A stretch of 64,000 bases of DNA from Microbulbifer sediminum (lineage in GTDB: Bacteria > Pseudomonadota > Gammaproteobacteria > Pseudomonadales > Cellvibrionaceae): assembly GCF_021729035.1 (NCBI RefSeq), contig NZ_JAJSAP010000004.1:248001-312000 (forward strand), read 5' to 3'. Position numbers and translations under genes: made by a program. This document shows positions 27,257 to 36,184 of this stretch, one piece after another. Each line of letters starts with the position of its first letter. Position 1 is the stretch's first letter. The notes beneath the pieces were generated by a model. The model made no database searches, was not told the origin of the DNA, and worked only from the letters and a program-made list of their open reading frames with translations.

Positions 27257-27862
27257 TCAGTTACCGGAGAAAAACGCCGTACGGCTGTTGAAGGCGTGCG
27301 CGAGGGTACCGCCATCGATATATTCGAGTTCCCCCCCGATAGGTACACCATGGGCAATGCGGCTCACGGCAATACCCCGGTCACGGGCCCGCTCGGCGAT
27401 AAACTGCGCGGTGGCCTCACCTTCGACGGTGGGATTGGTGGCGACGATCAGTTCCTGCACCGGCTCGCGATCGAGCCGCTGCTCCAGCAAGTCGATGCCA
27501 AGGTCTGCCGGCCCCACCCCGTCGATCGGGGAGAGATGCCCGTGCAGGACAAAATAGCGGCCGTGGTAATTACCTGCCTGCTCGATGGCCAGCACATCGG
27601 CCGGCGTCTCGACCACGCACAGTGACGCGCCATCGCGCCGGCTGCTGCCGCACAGGGCGCAGAGCTCCTGCTCCGTGAGGGTTCGGCACTGCGAGCAGCG
27701 CCCAACCTTCTCCACAGCCAGCTCCAGGGTTCGTGCCAGCAGGCCCGCCGCGTCGCGGTCCCGCTCCAGCAGGTACATGGCCATGCGCTGGGCGGACTTG
27801 GGGCCGACGCCCGGCAGACAGCGCAGGGCGCGGATCAGGTCTTCAATCAGGGGACTGAACAT
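27257..27862 (-). CDS. recR: Recombination mediator protein RecR
   Basis: A 201-residue subunit of RecFOR, which loads RecA on gapped DNA. It has the helix-hairpin-helix [13 protein letters not shown] (about residues 16-28), a C4 zinc finger (Cys56, 59, 68, 71) and a Toprim domain with [16 protein letters not shown] and [15 protein letters not shown]. Length matches E. coli RecR (201). It lies 15 bases downstream of ybaB. Confidence 0.97.
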   Translation of the reverse strand: MFSPLIEDLIRALRCLPGVGPKSAQRMAMYLLERDRDAAGLLARTLELAVEKVGRCSQCRTLTEQELCALCGSSRRDGASLCVVETPADVLAIEQAGNYHGRYFVLHGHLSPIDGVGPADLGIDLLEQRLDREPVQELIVATNPTVEGEATAQFIAERARDRGIAVSRIAHGVPIGGELEYIDGGTLAHAFNSRTAFFSGN

Positions 27863-27877
27863 AGGTACGGGTAGCCC

Positions 27878-28222
27878 TTAAAACGGGAACTTGAAGCCTT
27901 CCGGCAGGTTCATGCCGGAAGCCAGGCCACCCAGCTGGTCTTTCTGCAGCTTTTGCGCCTGCTCTTCCGCCCGGCGCACCGCATCGTTCACCGCGGCGGC
28001 CACCAGGTCCTCAAGCATTTCCTTGTCTTCACCCATCAGGTCGGGGTCAATCTCGACCCCGGTGACGTCGTGGCGGCCGTTCATGGTGACTTTCACCATG
28101 CCGGCGCCGGCCTCGCCGACCACGCGCAGCTCATTGAGTTGCTCCTGCACTTTTTGCATCTTTTCCTGCATGTCGGCCTGCATTTTCTGGGCCTGCTGCA
28201 TCAAATCGCCCAAACCTTTCAT
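27878..28222 (-). CDS. ybaB: YbaB/EbfC nucleoid-associated protein
   Basis: A 114-residue YbaB/EbfC protein, a small dimeric DNA-binding protein. It opens [15 protein letters not shown] with a Gln/Met-rich helix, then [21 protein letters not shown] and an acidic helix. The ATG at 28222 begins four bases after the dnaX stop; the upstream in-frame GTG lies inside dnaX and is less likely. The dnaX-ybaB-recR order is conserved in gammaproteobacteria. Confidence 0.95.
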   Translation of the reverse strand: MKGLGDLMQQAQKMQADMQEKMQKVQEQLNELRVVGEAGAGMVKVTMNGRHDVTGVEIDPDLMGEDKEMLEDLVAAAVNDAVRRAEEQAQKLQKDQLGGLASGMNLPEGFKFPF

Positions 28223-28226
28223 GGTC

Positions 28227-30593
28227 TCACTCACTCTCTTTCAGGTATTCAACCGAGTCGGCCACCAGTTCGGCGCCGAGCTCCTCCTGCAGTTCCCGCA
28301 CCAGCGGGTCCTGCGCCAGGGCATCGCGGGCCGCTGCGGCCCGCGCCTCGCGGGTCGCCTGCACCAGCCGCGCGGGGGTGGTGCCATGTACCTGGCCCAC
28401 CTGGATATGGACATTCACCGGCTGCTGCACAAAGTCACCGATGACGTCCGCCAGCCGGCGCTGGTGCACCTCGTCATACAGGCTGCTGTAGGACTCATCG
28501 AGGGTAAAGGACAGTATATTGTCCTGCCGCCCCACCAGTTCCAGGTGCATTGCAATGGAGTGCAGTATGCCGGTAATCCCCAGCTGCGGGTACAGTGCGG
28601 GCCAGTTGCCCGGGGTCAGGGCCTCCAGCCGGGCCCGCGGCGCCGCCGGTGCTGGCTCCGGTTCAGGTGCCGCTGGCTGGGCTTCCTCGCCGACCACCGG
28701 GGCAGACTCTACCGCGGCAACCTGCTGGCGCAGCTGCTCGCGCAGCGCCGCGCGCTGGTCCGTCGCGGCCCCCGATTCCGGAGACCGGGGTTCGGGGCCG
28801 CCCTGGACGGGGCCGCCCTGGACGGGGCTGCGCTGTTCGGTAGCCGGAGCCGGCTGCCGCGGCTGGGGAAATGGCCGCTCCACAGGCTGGGGGCTCTCCA
28901 TTCGCTGAGGGCTTTCCACGGGCTGAGGGCTTTCCACGGGCTGACGGCTCTCAAAATGCTGGGCACCCTGCCTTTCACCGGGAGCTTCCTCCCACGGGGG
29001 GGGACTGTCCGGGAAAGCGCTATCGCCGGGGTCCTGCGGCGCGCCGGCGGTATCCGGGGCAACTTCCGCTCCTGTCACAGACAAGTTTTGCGCCCCGGCG
29101 GGGGCAGGCTGAGGGTCCTGGTGCTGCGGCGCAGTGACTGGTCCCATGGGCTGGGGGCCTGCGGCACCCTGCTGTTGATTTGTGAACGCGGGGCCACTGG
29201 CCCGCTGCGGAGGTACTTCCTGCGGGGGGAGGTCCTCGGCCTGAGGGCTCTCTATCCGCTCAGGGCTGTCCATCCGCTCAGGGCTGTCCATCTGCTGAGA
29301 GCTCTCTGTACGCTGAGGGCTCTCTGTGCGCTGAGGGCTCGCAGCAGGTGCGGGCGCTGCGCCGGCAGCCGCAGGCTCGGGCGGCGGTTGTACAGGGGAC
29401 GCGCCGGCTTCAGCCGGCTCCGGGCTCGGTTGGGACTTTTTTGCCTCGGGTTCCTCCGCGCTGGCCGGCTGGCCGGAGTCCAGCCGGGCACTGGGGATAT
29501 CCGCCACACCCTGGGGCCGGAAGGCCAGCATCCGCAGCAGTGCCATCTCGAAGCCGCTGCGCGGGTCCGGCGCCAGCGGCAGGTCACGGCGAGCCAGCAG
29601 GGCCATCTGGTAATAGAGCTGTACGTTTTCCGGGGCCAGTCGCGCCGCGTGCTGTTGCAGGCGCTCTCCGTCACCCAGCGTGTTGTCCACCGACTGGGGC
29701 AGGACCTGGGCCACGGCGATACGATGCAGGTTGTTCGCCAGCTCAGCCAGGGCGGCACTGAAGTCCGGCGCCTGCCCGGCGAGTTCCTCCACTGCGGCGA
29801 ACAGGGCCGGGGCGCTCTCATCGGCCAGGGCTTCCAGCAGCTTCCATACCAGCCCGGTATCAATACTGCCCAGCATGGCACGCACCTCGGCCTCGGCCAC
29901 CTTGCCACCGCCAAAGGCGATGGCCTGGTCGGTCAGGCTCATGGCATCGCGCATACTGCCATCTGCGGCGCGCCCCAGGTGCCACAGGGCCCCCTGCTCA
30001 AACGGCACCATTTCCTGCTCAAGCACAAAGCGCAGGTGCTCCACCACGCGCTCCGGGCTCATGTTCTTCAGGTTGAACTGCAGGCAGCGGGACAGGACAG
30101 TGACCGGTAGTTTCTGCGGGTCGGTGGTTGCCAGCAGGAACTTGACGTGGGGAGGCGGCTCTTCCAGCGTCTTCAAGAGGGCGTTAAAAGAGCTGTTGGA
30201 AAGCATGTGCACCTCGTCGATCAGGTACACCTTGTAGCGGCCGCGGGTCGGCGCATACTGCACATTTTCCAGGAGCTCCCGGGTATCCTCCACCTTGGTA
30301 CGTGACGCGGCATCCACTTCAATCAGGTCGACAAACCGGCCCTCGGCGATCTCCGTACAGGCCGTGCACTGCCCGCAGGGTTCCGAGCTGACCCCACTTT
30401 CACAATTGAGGCATTTGGCCAGGATTCGGGCAATAGTGGTTTTCCCCACCCCCCGGGTGCCGGCGAACAGGTAGGCGTGGTGCAGCCGACCGTTATCCAG
30501 GGCATTGATCAGGGCCTGCAGCACATGCTCCTGCCCCACCATTTCCCGGAACAACCGCGGCCGCCACTTGCGTGCCAGTACTTGATAACTCAT
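28227..30593 (-). CDS. dnaX: DNA polymerase III subunits gamma and tau
   Basis: A 788-residue clamp-loader subunit. It has Walker [10 protein letters not shown] (residues 45-53), a zinc module with Cys64, 73, 76 and 79, Walker [11 protein letters not shown], and SRCLQFNL in the sensor-2/arginine-finger region (domains I-III, about 1-365). A long proline- and glutamine-rich linker (about 370-640) contains two blocks of six-residue repeats, then the tau-specific domains IV-V that bind DnaB helicase and Pol III alpha. E. coli tau is 643 residues; the longer linker explains the size. A -1 frameshift cassette at codon 386 would yield a gamma form of about 394 residues. It is the first gene of the leftward operon. 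Confidence 0.96.
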   Translation of the reverse strand: MSYQVLARKWRPRLFREMVGQEHVLQALINALDNGRLHHAYLFAGTRGVGKTTIARILAKCLNCESGVSSEPCGQCTACTEIAEGRFVDLIEVDAASRTKVEDTRELLENVQYAPTRGRYKVYLIDEVHMLSNSSFNALLKTLEEPPPHVKFLLATTDPQKLPVTVLSRCLQFNLKNMSPERVVEHLRFVLEQEMVPFEQGALWHLGRAADGSMRDAMSLTDQAIAFGGGKVAEAEVRAMLGSIDTGLVWKLLEALADESAPALFAAVEELAGQAPDFSAALAELANNLHRIAVAQVLPQSVDNTLGDGERLQQHAARLAPENVQLYYQMALLARRDLPLAPDPRSGFEMALLRMLAFRPQGVADIPSARLDSGQPASAEEPEAKKSQPSPEPAEAGASPVQPPPEPAAAGAAPAPAASPQRTESPQRTESSQQMDSPERMDSPERIESPQAEDLPPQEVPPQRASGPAFTNQQQGAAGPQPMGPVTAPQHQDPQPAPAGAQNLSVTGAEVAPDTAGAPQDPGDSAFPDSPPPWEEAPGERQGAQHFESRQPVESPQPVESPQRMESPQPVERPFPQPRQPAPATEQRSPVQGGPVQGGPEPRSPESGAATDQRAALREQLRQQVAAVESAPVVGEEAQPAAPEPEPAPAAPRARLEALTPGNWPALYPQLGITGILHSIAMHLELVGRQDNILSFTLDESYSSLYDEVHQRRLADVIGDFVQQPVNVHIQVGQVHGTTPARLVQATREARAAAARDALAQDPLVRELQEELGAELVADSVEYLKESE
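28875..28946. repeat. 18-bp coding repeat B in the dnaX linker
   Basis: About four 18-bp units, related in sense to repeat A, encoding ESPQPV / ESPQRM. They lie about 300 bases nearer the 3' end of dnaX. Confidence 0.8.
29243..29340. repeat. 18-bp coding repeat A in the dnaX linker
   Basis: Five and a half head-to-tail 18-bp units, encoding six-residue copies of the type ESPQRT, SSQQMD and SPERMD in the disordered DnaX linker. Units differ by a few bases. Confidence 0.85.
29401..29457 (-). promoter_or_regulatory. Programmed -1 frameshift site in dnaX (gamma subunit)
   Basis: In coding order on the minus strand: GGAGG (29457-29453), ten bases, the slippery heptamer A-AAA-AAG (29442-29436, codons GCA AAA AAG), then a GCCGGC-TGAA-GCCGGC hairpin. 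After a -1 slip the ribosome would read eight codons (V P T E P G A G) and stop at TGA (29412-29410), giving a gamma protein of about 394 residues. E. coli dnaX uses the same A-AAA-AAG with an upstream Shine-Dalgarno ten bases away and a downstream stem. Here the hairpin begins farther away (about 17 bases), so the efficiency is uncertain. Confidence 0.65.
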
Positions 30594-30841
30594 CCGTTCT
30601 CCAGCGCCCCCGGCGCCCTGTGAATTCTGTCAGCGTTGGCGCCTGTGGCGCGGGGCCATTATAACGGGATCACGGGCAAGTTATAGCGCCGCGACCACCC
30701 CGGCCGCCCGCGAGGCTGGTAATCCGGGGCAGGGATTTCCCCGAGCCCCCTCGTCGGCGGGGAGATGGCTGTGATATAACTGTGCGCCAGCTCGCAATAC
30801 AACAAAATCACAGCGGGCGTAGTTAGGAATCCCACTTATCG

Positions 30842-31366
30842 ATGAATAAAGGTCGGAAAACGCTTCTCGAAAAGCTGTTTGCCGAACACGGCCAGGCGCT
30901 GGTGCGCTTTGTGACCCGCATTGTCAGGAATACTGAGGATGCCGAGGACATTGCCCAGCACGCCTACCTGCGCCTGCAGAAGCTCAGCGACGAGAAAGAG
31001 CTGGACAACCCGCGGGCGTACCTTTACCAGATCGCCAACAACCTGGCCGTAGATCAACTGCGCCGCGGCCGCCTGCACATGGATTATGTCAGCCAGCAGA
31101 CTCCGGCAGAGGGAGAGCCCCCGGCTGACGACCACGCCGACCACCAGTCCCCTGAACGGGTGCTTGCCGCCCGCCAGCAACTGCAGTCTATATACGAGGC
31201 AATGGACAGCCTGCCGCTGAAGTGTCGCCAGGCATTCCTCCTGCACCGGACTCGCGGCCTCTCCTACAACGAGATTGCCCGGGAAATGAACACATCGGTG
31301 AGCAGTGTCGAAAAATATATCCTGCAGGCCCTCAAGACCTGCCGCCAGAGGGTCACTCCCCCCTGA
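30842..31366 (+). CDS. FecI-like ECF RNA polymerase sigma factor
   Basis: A 174-residue sigma factor with region 2 (about residues 15-80: LVRFVTRIVRNTEDAEDIAQHAYLRL, then NPRAYLYQIANNLAVDQLRRGR) and region 4 (about 115-168: MDSLPLKCRQAFLLHRTRGLSYNEIAREM with SVSSVEKYILQALKTCR). This is the FecI class, normally activated by a FecR-type transmembrane regulator. The next genes are a FecR and an STN-domain TBDR. The FecR start is 503 bases downstream, longer than the usual few bases, so a separate promoter for fecR is possible. Confidence 0.93.
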   Translation: MNKGRKTLLEKLFAEHGQALVRFVTRIVRNTEDAEDIAQHAYLRLQKLSDEKELDNPRAYLYQIANNLAVDQLRRGRLHMDYVSQQTPAEGEPPADDHADHQSPERVLAARQQLQSIYEAMDSLPLKCRQAFLLHRTRGLSYNEIAREMNTSVSSVEKYILQALKTCRQRVTPP

Positions 31367-31869
31367 CCACGGCCTGTGCCCCAGCGACTACACTTCCCGA
31401 CGACAGTGCCAGGCAAAACCAGTCAGGGAATCTTCATAATCCACTGCTACCGTGCGCCTACGGCCACGACCGCCGGCACACCCAGGCGGGAACCATCAAC
31501 CGGACGGTGCTGTCGCGGACTAAGCCGGCCAGGGCGCCTGCGCGCTGTGCCAGCAAAGGCTTCCGAGAGCCAGCGCACAAGCGTTGTGCGCAACGAGTTA
31601 GATTTTTCACAAAAACACTTGAGGGATCCACTGTGCCGGTCGTCTCATCTCAAGAGCCGGTCATCTGAGCACAAAAAGCGGGCCCGGCAACACAGGAAAC
31701 GCTAAGATTCAGCGCAATTGATAGAAGTTATTGCGCGAATGGTTAGCAGGACGCAGAAAAACGCGCCAATAGTGCACTTTGCAGATAGAATGCGCCGTTT
31801 TGGGGCGGCCAGCCGGCCACCCCAGCTGCAGGCAGGCGTAACAGGATTCTTAAGTAAACAGGATAAACA
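31367..31869. other. Long gap between sigma factor and FecR genes
   Basis: A stretch of 503 bases with no convincing gene. It contains an imperfect palindrome CGCACAA-GCG-TTGTGCG near 31575 and AT-richer sequence from about 31595. The distal part may hold an ECF-dependent promoter for fecR, but I cannot point to a -35/-10 pair with confidence. Confidence 0.5.
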
Positions 31870-32922
31870 GTGGTGAACTCAGCGGGCGGACAGACAATTC
31901 CCAGCGATGAGCAGCTCGACCAGGCCTGTGCCTGGATCGCGCGCCTGCGCTCGGATTCTGTTTCCGCAGCCGACCGCCGCGAGTTCACCCACTGGATCGG
32001 CAGCGCCGAGGCAAATCGCCGCGCATTCGATGAAATGTCCAGCCTGTGGGGCGACCTCGGTGCCCTGCGTCACATGCCGATCAACGAACTCTTCCCGGAA
32101 AGCCTCCCCAGTGCGTCGAGCCGCCCCGCTCCTGCAGCCCGCAGCACGGCCACTGCGAAAAGCACCGGCTGGAGCTGGCCACAATGGCTGACCGGGGGAG
32201 GCCTGGTAGCCGCATGCCTCGTTGTGACCCTATGGGTAGGCAACCAATGGCTGGCCGGGGAAGCTGTAAATCAACAGGTTTACGCCACCGTCGTTGGCGA
32301 GACCCGCACTGTCACCCTTGCGGATGGCACGCGGGTACAGCTGAATACCAACTCCGAACTCCAGGTGAGCTACAGCCGCGAGGAGCGCCACACCGCCCTG
32401 CTCCGCGGCGAGGCGTTTTTCGATGTGGAACGCCAGACATCACGGCCATTTATCGTTGCGGCAGGCAAGGCCAATATCCGCGTCCTGGGCACTGAATTCA
32501 ATGTGGAACGCAACCCGGATAACACCCGCGTCTCCGTTACCGGGGGCGTGGTCTCGGTGAGCGAGTCCAGCAGCGCCAGCGGCCTGCGCCCCGAATCTGT
32601 CAAACTGGTCAAGAACCAGAAAGTCAGCGTATCCGGCAGCGGCCTGAGCCAGGTCAGTACCACTTCCGCTGACGAAGCGCTGGACTGGACCCGCGGTGTG
32701 CTCGTGTTCGACCGCACGCCCCTCGAGGACGCGCTGGAAGAGCTGAACCGTTATCTGTCAGTACCGGCAGAGGCTGAGACCAGTGTGCGCGAACGCAAGC
32801 TCTCCGGCACTTTCGAGCTTTCCGATCCGGACAGCGCCCTGAAAGCCATTGCCGCGGCCCTGGACCTGCGGGAAGATCGCAGCAACCCTGACCTGACTCT
32901 CTTGTCTCCCAAGCCTAACTAA
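31870..32922 (+). CDS. FecR-type anti-sigma/signalling regulator
   Basis: A 350-residue inner-membrane regulator that transmits the TBDR signal to the sigma factor. The cytoplasmic N-terminal anti-sigma domain (DUF4880-like, about residues 15-60) ends in RRAFDEMSSLWGDL. One transmembrane helix follows at about 110-130 (WLTGGGLVAACLVVTLWVGN). The periplasmic FecR domain (about 135-230) contains VTLADGTRVQLNTNSEL and the diagnostic GEAFFDVE, and a C-terminal STN-like module (ALEELNRYLS, KLSGTFELSDPDSALKAIAAAL) interacts with the receptor in relatives. Two GTG codons (31870 and 31873) follow AGGA and either could be the start. Confidence 0.92.
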   Translation: MVNSAGGQTIPSDEQLDQACAWIARLRSDSVSAADRREFTHWIGSAEANRRAFDEMSSLWGDLGALRHMPINELFPESLPSASSRPAPAARSTATAKSTGWSWPQWLTGGGLVAACLVVTLWVGNQWLAGEAVNQQVYATVVGETRTVTLADGTRVQLNTNSELQVSYSREERHTALLRGEAFFDVERQTSRPFIVAAGKANIRVLGTEFNVERNPDNTRVSVTGGVVSVSESSSASGLRPESVKLVKNQKVSVSGSGLSQVSTTSADEALDWTRGVLVFDRTPLEDALEELNRYLSVPAEAETSVRERKLSGTFELSDPDSALKAIAAALDLREDRSNPDLTLLSPKPN

Positions 32923-33037
32923 GTTATAAAACTGCCCGGGCGGATAAATATTAAACAGCTTCCCCGCTGATTGCCGCCGATCACTATAAATCCTGATAAA
33001 AAGCAGCGGCCTCCCGGTCAGACGGGCCGCCGTTGGC

Positions 33038-35953
33038 GTGGAACGGGCAAGCAGATTGATTAAACGGCTCTGGGCCTCCCTGTCACTGGCGACATTTGCA
33101 GCGCTACCCGCGTCTGCCGATACCGCGTGCCCGGCCTCCGGAATCCAACTGCCCGCCGGCAATCTCTCCAGCGCCCTGATCACGCTGGGCCGGCAATGCA
33201 AGATTTCCATCCTGGTACAGACTTCAGCGGTACATGGCTACACAGTGCCAAGCCAGAACCTGCCATCCGAGGATGGGGACTTTGTGGCCGCACTGGAGCA
33301 GTTGCTTGGCAACTCCCCATTTGACTACCGCCGCATCGGTCCCGCGGCAGTGGCCGTGGTGGCCCGCACGGGATCCCCCGTCGAATCCGCTGACGACGCC
33401 CCCCCGTCGCCCACGGAAGAGATCACGGTTACCGGCCGCAGCCTGACCGGTACCCACCTGCGGCACAAGCGACTCAGCAGCTACGCGCCTATCGACATCC
33501 TGGCCCAGCCGGAACTGGAAATCACCGGTGCCCAGACGATCTCCGAGCTCCTGAAATTCCTGCCGGCGGTCTCCGGCAACTCCACCAGTACATCGGTCAG
33601 TAATGGGGGCGACGGTACGGCCAATGTCACATTGCGCGGATTACCCGCCAGCAACACCCTGGTTTTGATTAACGGGCGACGGATCGTAAGCAACGGTTTT
33701 GGCGGCGAGACCGCTGACCTGAACACCATTCCCCTGTCCGCCGTCGACCGGATAGAAATCCTCAAGGATGGGGCCTCGGCCGTATACGGTTCGGACGCCA
33801 TCGCCGGCGTGGTCAACATTATTCTGCGCCGTGACTTCGAGGGGCTGTCCCTGAACACCTACTTCGGCGCCGCCGAACAGGGCGACCAGCAAACCACTTC
33901 GAATCACCTGACCTGGGGCCAGGCATTCGAACAGGGCCACCTGATGTTCAGCATCGCCCATTACCAGCAGGGAGAACTGAATAGCCGCGATCGCGCACTG
34001 TCCGCCACCGCGGACAATCGCAGCAGGGGCGGTACCGATCTGCGTTCCGCCGCCTCTCCCGATGGCTATATCGCCCTGCCCGATGGACAGGTCGTGACCA
34101 ATGCTGGCAGCGGTGGTTACCGCGAATGGACCCAGGAAGACCGCTATGACTACAGTGAATTTACCACTGCAGTAGTGCCTTCAGAGCGCTGGTCGGCCTA
34201 TATGGCCGGGGAGCTGGCTCTCGAAGACAACAGCACACTGTTCGCCGAAATCATGGGTGTGCAGACGCAGGCGGAAACAATCTTTGCCCCGACGCCGGTA
34301 TTCACCCGTTTCGATAATGGCGACCTGCAAATCAGTGCAGACAACACCTATAACCCGTTCGGCCAACCGCTCACCGATGTGCGCAAGCGTGTGCTCGAGC
34401 TGGGCCCACGCGAGCAGGAAAACCAGACTGACACCTGGCGTGCCAACACCGGCGTGAAAGGCGCCTGGGACAGCTGGCAATGGGAGCTGGCCCTGAGCCT
34501 GCACTACACCAAGGCCGAGGAATCGCTAAGCAACCTGATCGACCCTGACCGCCTGTCCGCAGGATTAAAGGGAGCTGATTGCAACGCTGATCCCGACTGC
34601 GTTCCGGTTAACCTACTGGGTCCCAGTGGCAGTATTGATGCAAACCAGCTGGACTTTATTCGCGCACAGAGCCGGGTGACCGGGGAAACCGAGATGACGT
34701 CGCTGACATACATCACGGACGGTATTCTGGCCAGTTACGGGGCTGGCGACATTCCCGCGGCGGCAGGTATCGAACTCCGCAGCGAAGCCATTGACTTCCG
34801 CTCCAGCGACGCGGGCAAGCTGTCCAAGATCGGTGGTATCGCCGCAGGTGCGGCCGAGGGCACCCGACTGGTCGCCGAGGCCTTTACCGAAATCTCGATA
34901 CCATTGCTGGAAGAACAGCTCTGGTTCGATGCTGCCCTGCGCGTGTCCGACTACAGTGACTTCGGCAGCACCGCCAACCCGAAAATGGCGCTGCGCTGGA
35001 AAGCTTTTCCGTCACTGATGATTCGCGGCACCTACGCCACAGGTTTCCGGGCCCCGAACCTGGTTGACATGAACCAGACCGGCTACCAGAGCCAGGAATT
35101 CCTGTTCGACCCCTGCACCCGGGAAAATGCGGACACGCTGCCCGGCTGTACCGGCATTGCAGACAGCTCCCGTATCCAGTTCCTTACCGAATTCGGCGGG
35201 AACAGCGACTTGCAGCCGGAGACCTCTGACAACCGGACCATTGGCCTGGTCTGGACCCCCGAGGTGGCAGAGGGATTCGCGGCAACACTGGACCTGTTCG
35301 ACATTCGCCAGAATGATGTGATCGACACCAGCCCCCAGTACCTTATCGACCAGAATGCCAATCGCGGCCTGTTCTCCAGCCGGGTGCTGCGCGATGCACA
35401 GGGCGATATCACCAAAATTATCGCGACCCGCCTCAATATCGGCGCGCGCGAAGTGCGGGGGCTCGACCTGGCATTGCGCTATGAAAAGTCTTCCGAAAAG
35501 CTCGGCCAGCTGCGCTGGTCTTTCAACGCCAGCCACCTGCAGCGCTACCTGAACCAGCCGGCGCCCGGCGCCGAAATCGAGGACCTGACCGGCACATTTG
35601 TCGATCCGGCCAGTGGCGGTGCCGGCTCGCTTCCGGAGTGGAAGGCCAACACCGGCATATACTGGAAACGCAAACGCTGGGAAGGCGGGTATACCATCCA
35701 TTATGTGGACACGCTGGAAGAAACCTTCACCCGTGGCTCTGTGGCAGTAACGCGCAAAATCGACAGCTGGACCAGCCATGATATGCAGGTTGCCTACGCC
35801 ATGCCGCAGGGCATCCGTGTAGCGGTGGGCGTCGACAACATGTTTGACCGAGCCCCGCCTTTTGCAGCAACCGCATTCAATGATAATCACGACGGTCGCA
35901 CCTACGACCTGAGTGGACGCTACTGGTATACAACCCTGTCCTACAGCCTGTAG
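33038..35953 (+). CDS. TonB-dependent receptor with STN signalling domain
   Basis: A 971-residue outer-membrane receptor of the transducer class. After a signal peptide ending near ASADT comes an STN domain (about 30-110: LSSALITLGRQCKISILVQ), which in FecA-type systems signals to FecR. A TonB-box-like EEITVTGRS (about 127) leads into the plug, with ITGAQTISELLKFLPAV, LVLINGRRIV, VDRIEILKDGASAVYGSDAIAGVVNII. A 22-strand barrel follows. The end, YWYTTLSYSL, is not strictly aromatic-terminal. It starts with GTG at 33038; a TTG at 33056 is a possible alternative. Its position after the sigma factor and FecR supports a cell-surface signalling trio. The ligand is unknown. Confidence 0.9.
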   Translation: MERASRLIKRLWASLSLATFAALPASADTACPASGIQLPAGNLSSALITLGRQCKISILVQTSAVHGYTVPSQNLPSEDGDFVAALEQLLGNSPFDYRRIGPAAVAVVARTGSPVESADDAPPSPTEEITVTGRSLTGTHLRHKRLSSYAPIDILAQPELEITGAQTISELLKFLPAVSGNSTSTSVSNGGDGTANVTLRGLPASNTLVLINGRRIVSNGFGGETADLNTIPLSAVDRIEILKDGASAVYGSDAIAGVVNIILRRDFEGLSLNTYFGAAEQGDQQTTSNHLTWGQAFEQGHLMFSIAHYQQGELNSRDRALSATADNRSRGGTDLRSAASPDGYIALPDGQVVTNAGSGGYREWTQEDRYDYSEFTTAVVPSERWSAYMAGELALEDNSTLFAEIMGVQTQAETIFAPTPVFTRFDNGDLQISADNTYNPFGQPLTDVRKRVLELGPREQENQTDTWRANTGVKGAWDSWQWELALSLHYTKAEESLSNLIDPDRLSAGLKGADCNADPDCVPVNLLGPSGSIDANQLDFIRAQSRVTGETEMTSLTYITDGILASYGAGDIPAAAGIELRSEAIDFRSSDAGKLSKIGGIAAGAAEGTRLVAEAFTEISIPLLEEQLWFDAALRVSDYSDFGSTANPKMALRWKAFPSLMIRGTYATGFRAPNLVDMNQTGYQSQEFLFDPCTRENADTLPGCTGIADSSRIQFLTEFGGNSDLQPETSDNRTIGLVWTPEVAEGFAATLDLFDIRQNDVIDTSPQYLIDQNANRGLFSSRVLRDAQGDITKIIATRLNIGAREVRGLDLALRYEKSSEKLGQLRWSFNASHLQRYLNQPAPGAEIEDLTGTFVDPASGGAGSLPEWKANTGIYWKRKRWEGGYTIHYVDTLEETFTRGSVAVTRKIDSWTSHDMQVAYAMPQGIRVAVGVDNMFDRAPPFAATAFNDNHDGRTYDLSGRYWYTTLSYSL

Positions 35954-36184
35954 CCATATCCCCGCGGCTCGCCCCTGACCAACGCCCCCGGCTTATCCCC
36001 AACCTTCTCTGGCATTTTATTTATCAGAATACGCCGCCTTAGGCGTACGAATGTTCGAAGCAAGCTTTCCATGTAGAAAAAATGTTCTAGTGTTTTAGCA
36101 AGCCTCTGTTGATAGTAGTTAGCAGTTGTCATGGAGGGCACTGCCGAATTCGGCGTTTAGAACCGGTATCAGGAGAGGTATACC

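Noticed and set aside
28227-30110. Rightward open frames through dnaX
   Set aside because: Antisense shadows of a GC-rich gene; dnaX itself has every expected motif.
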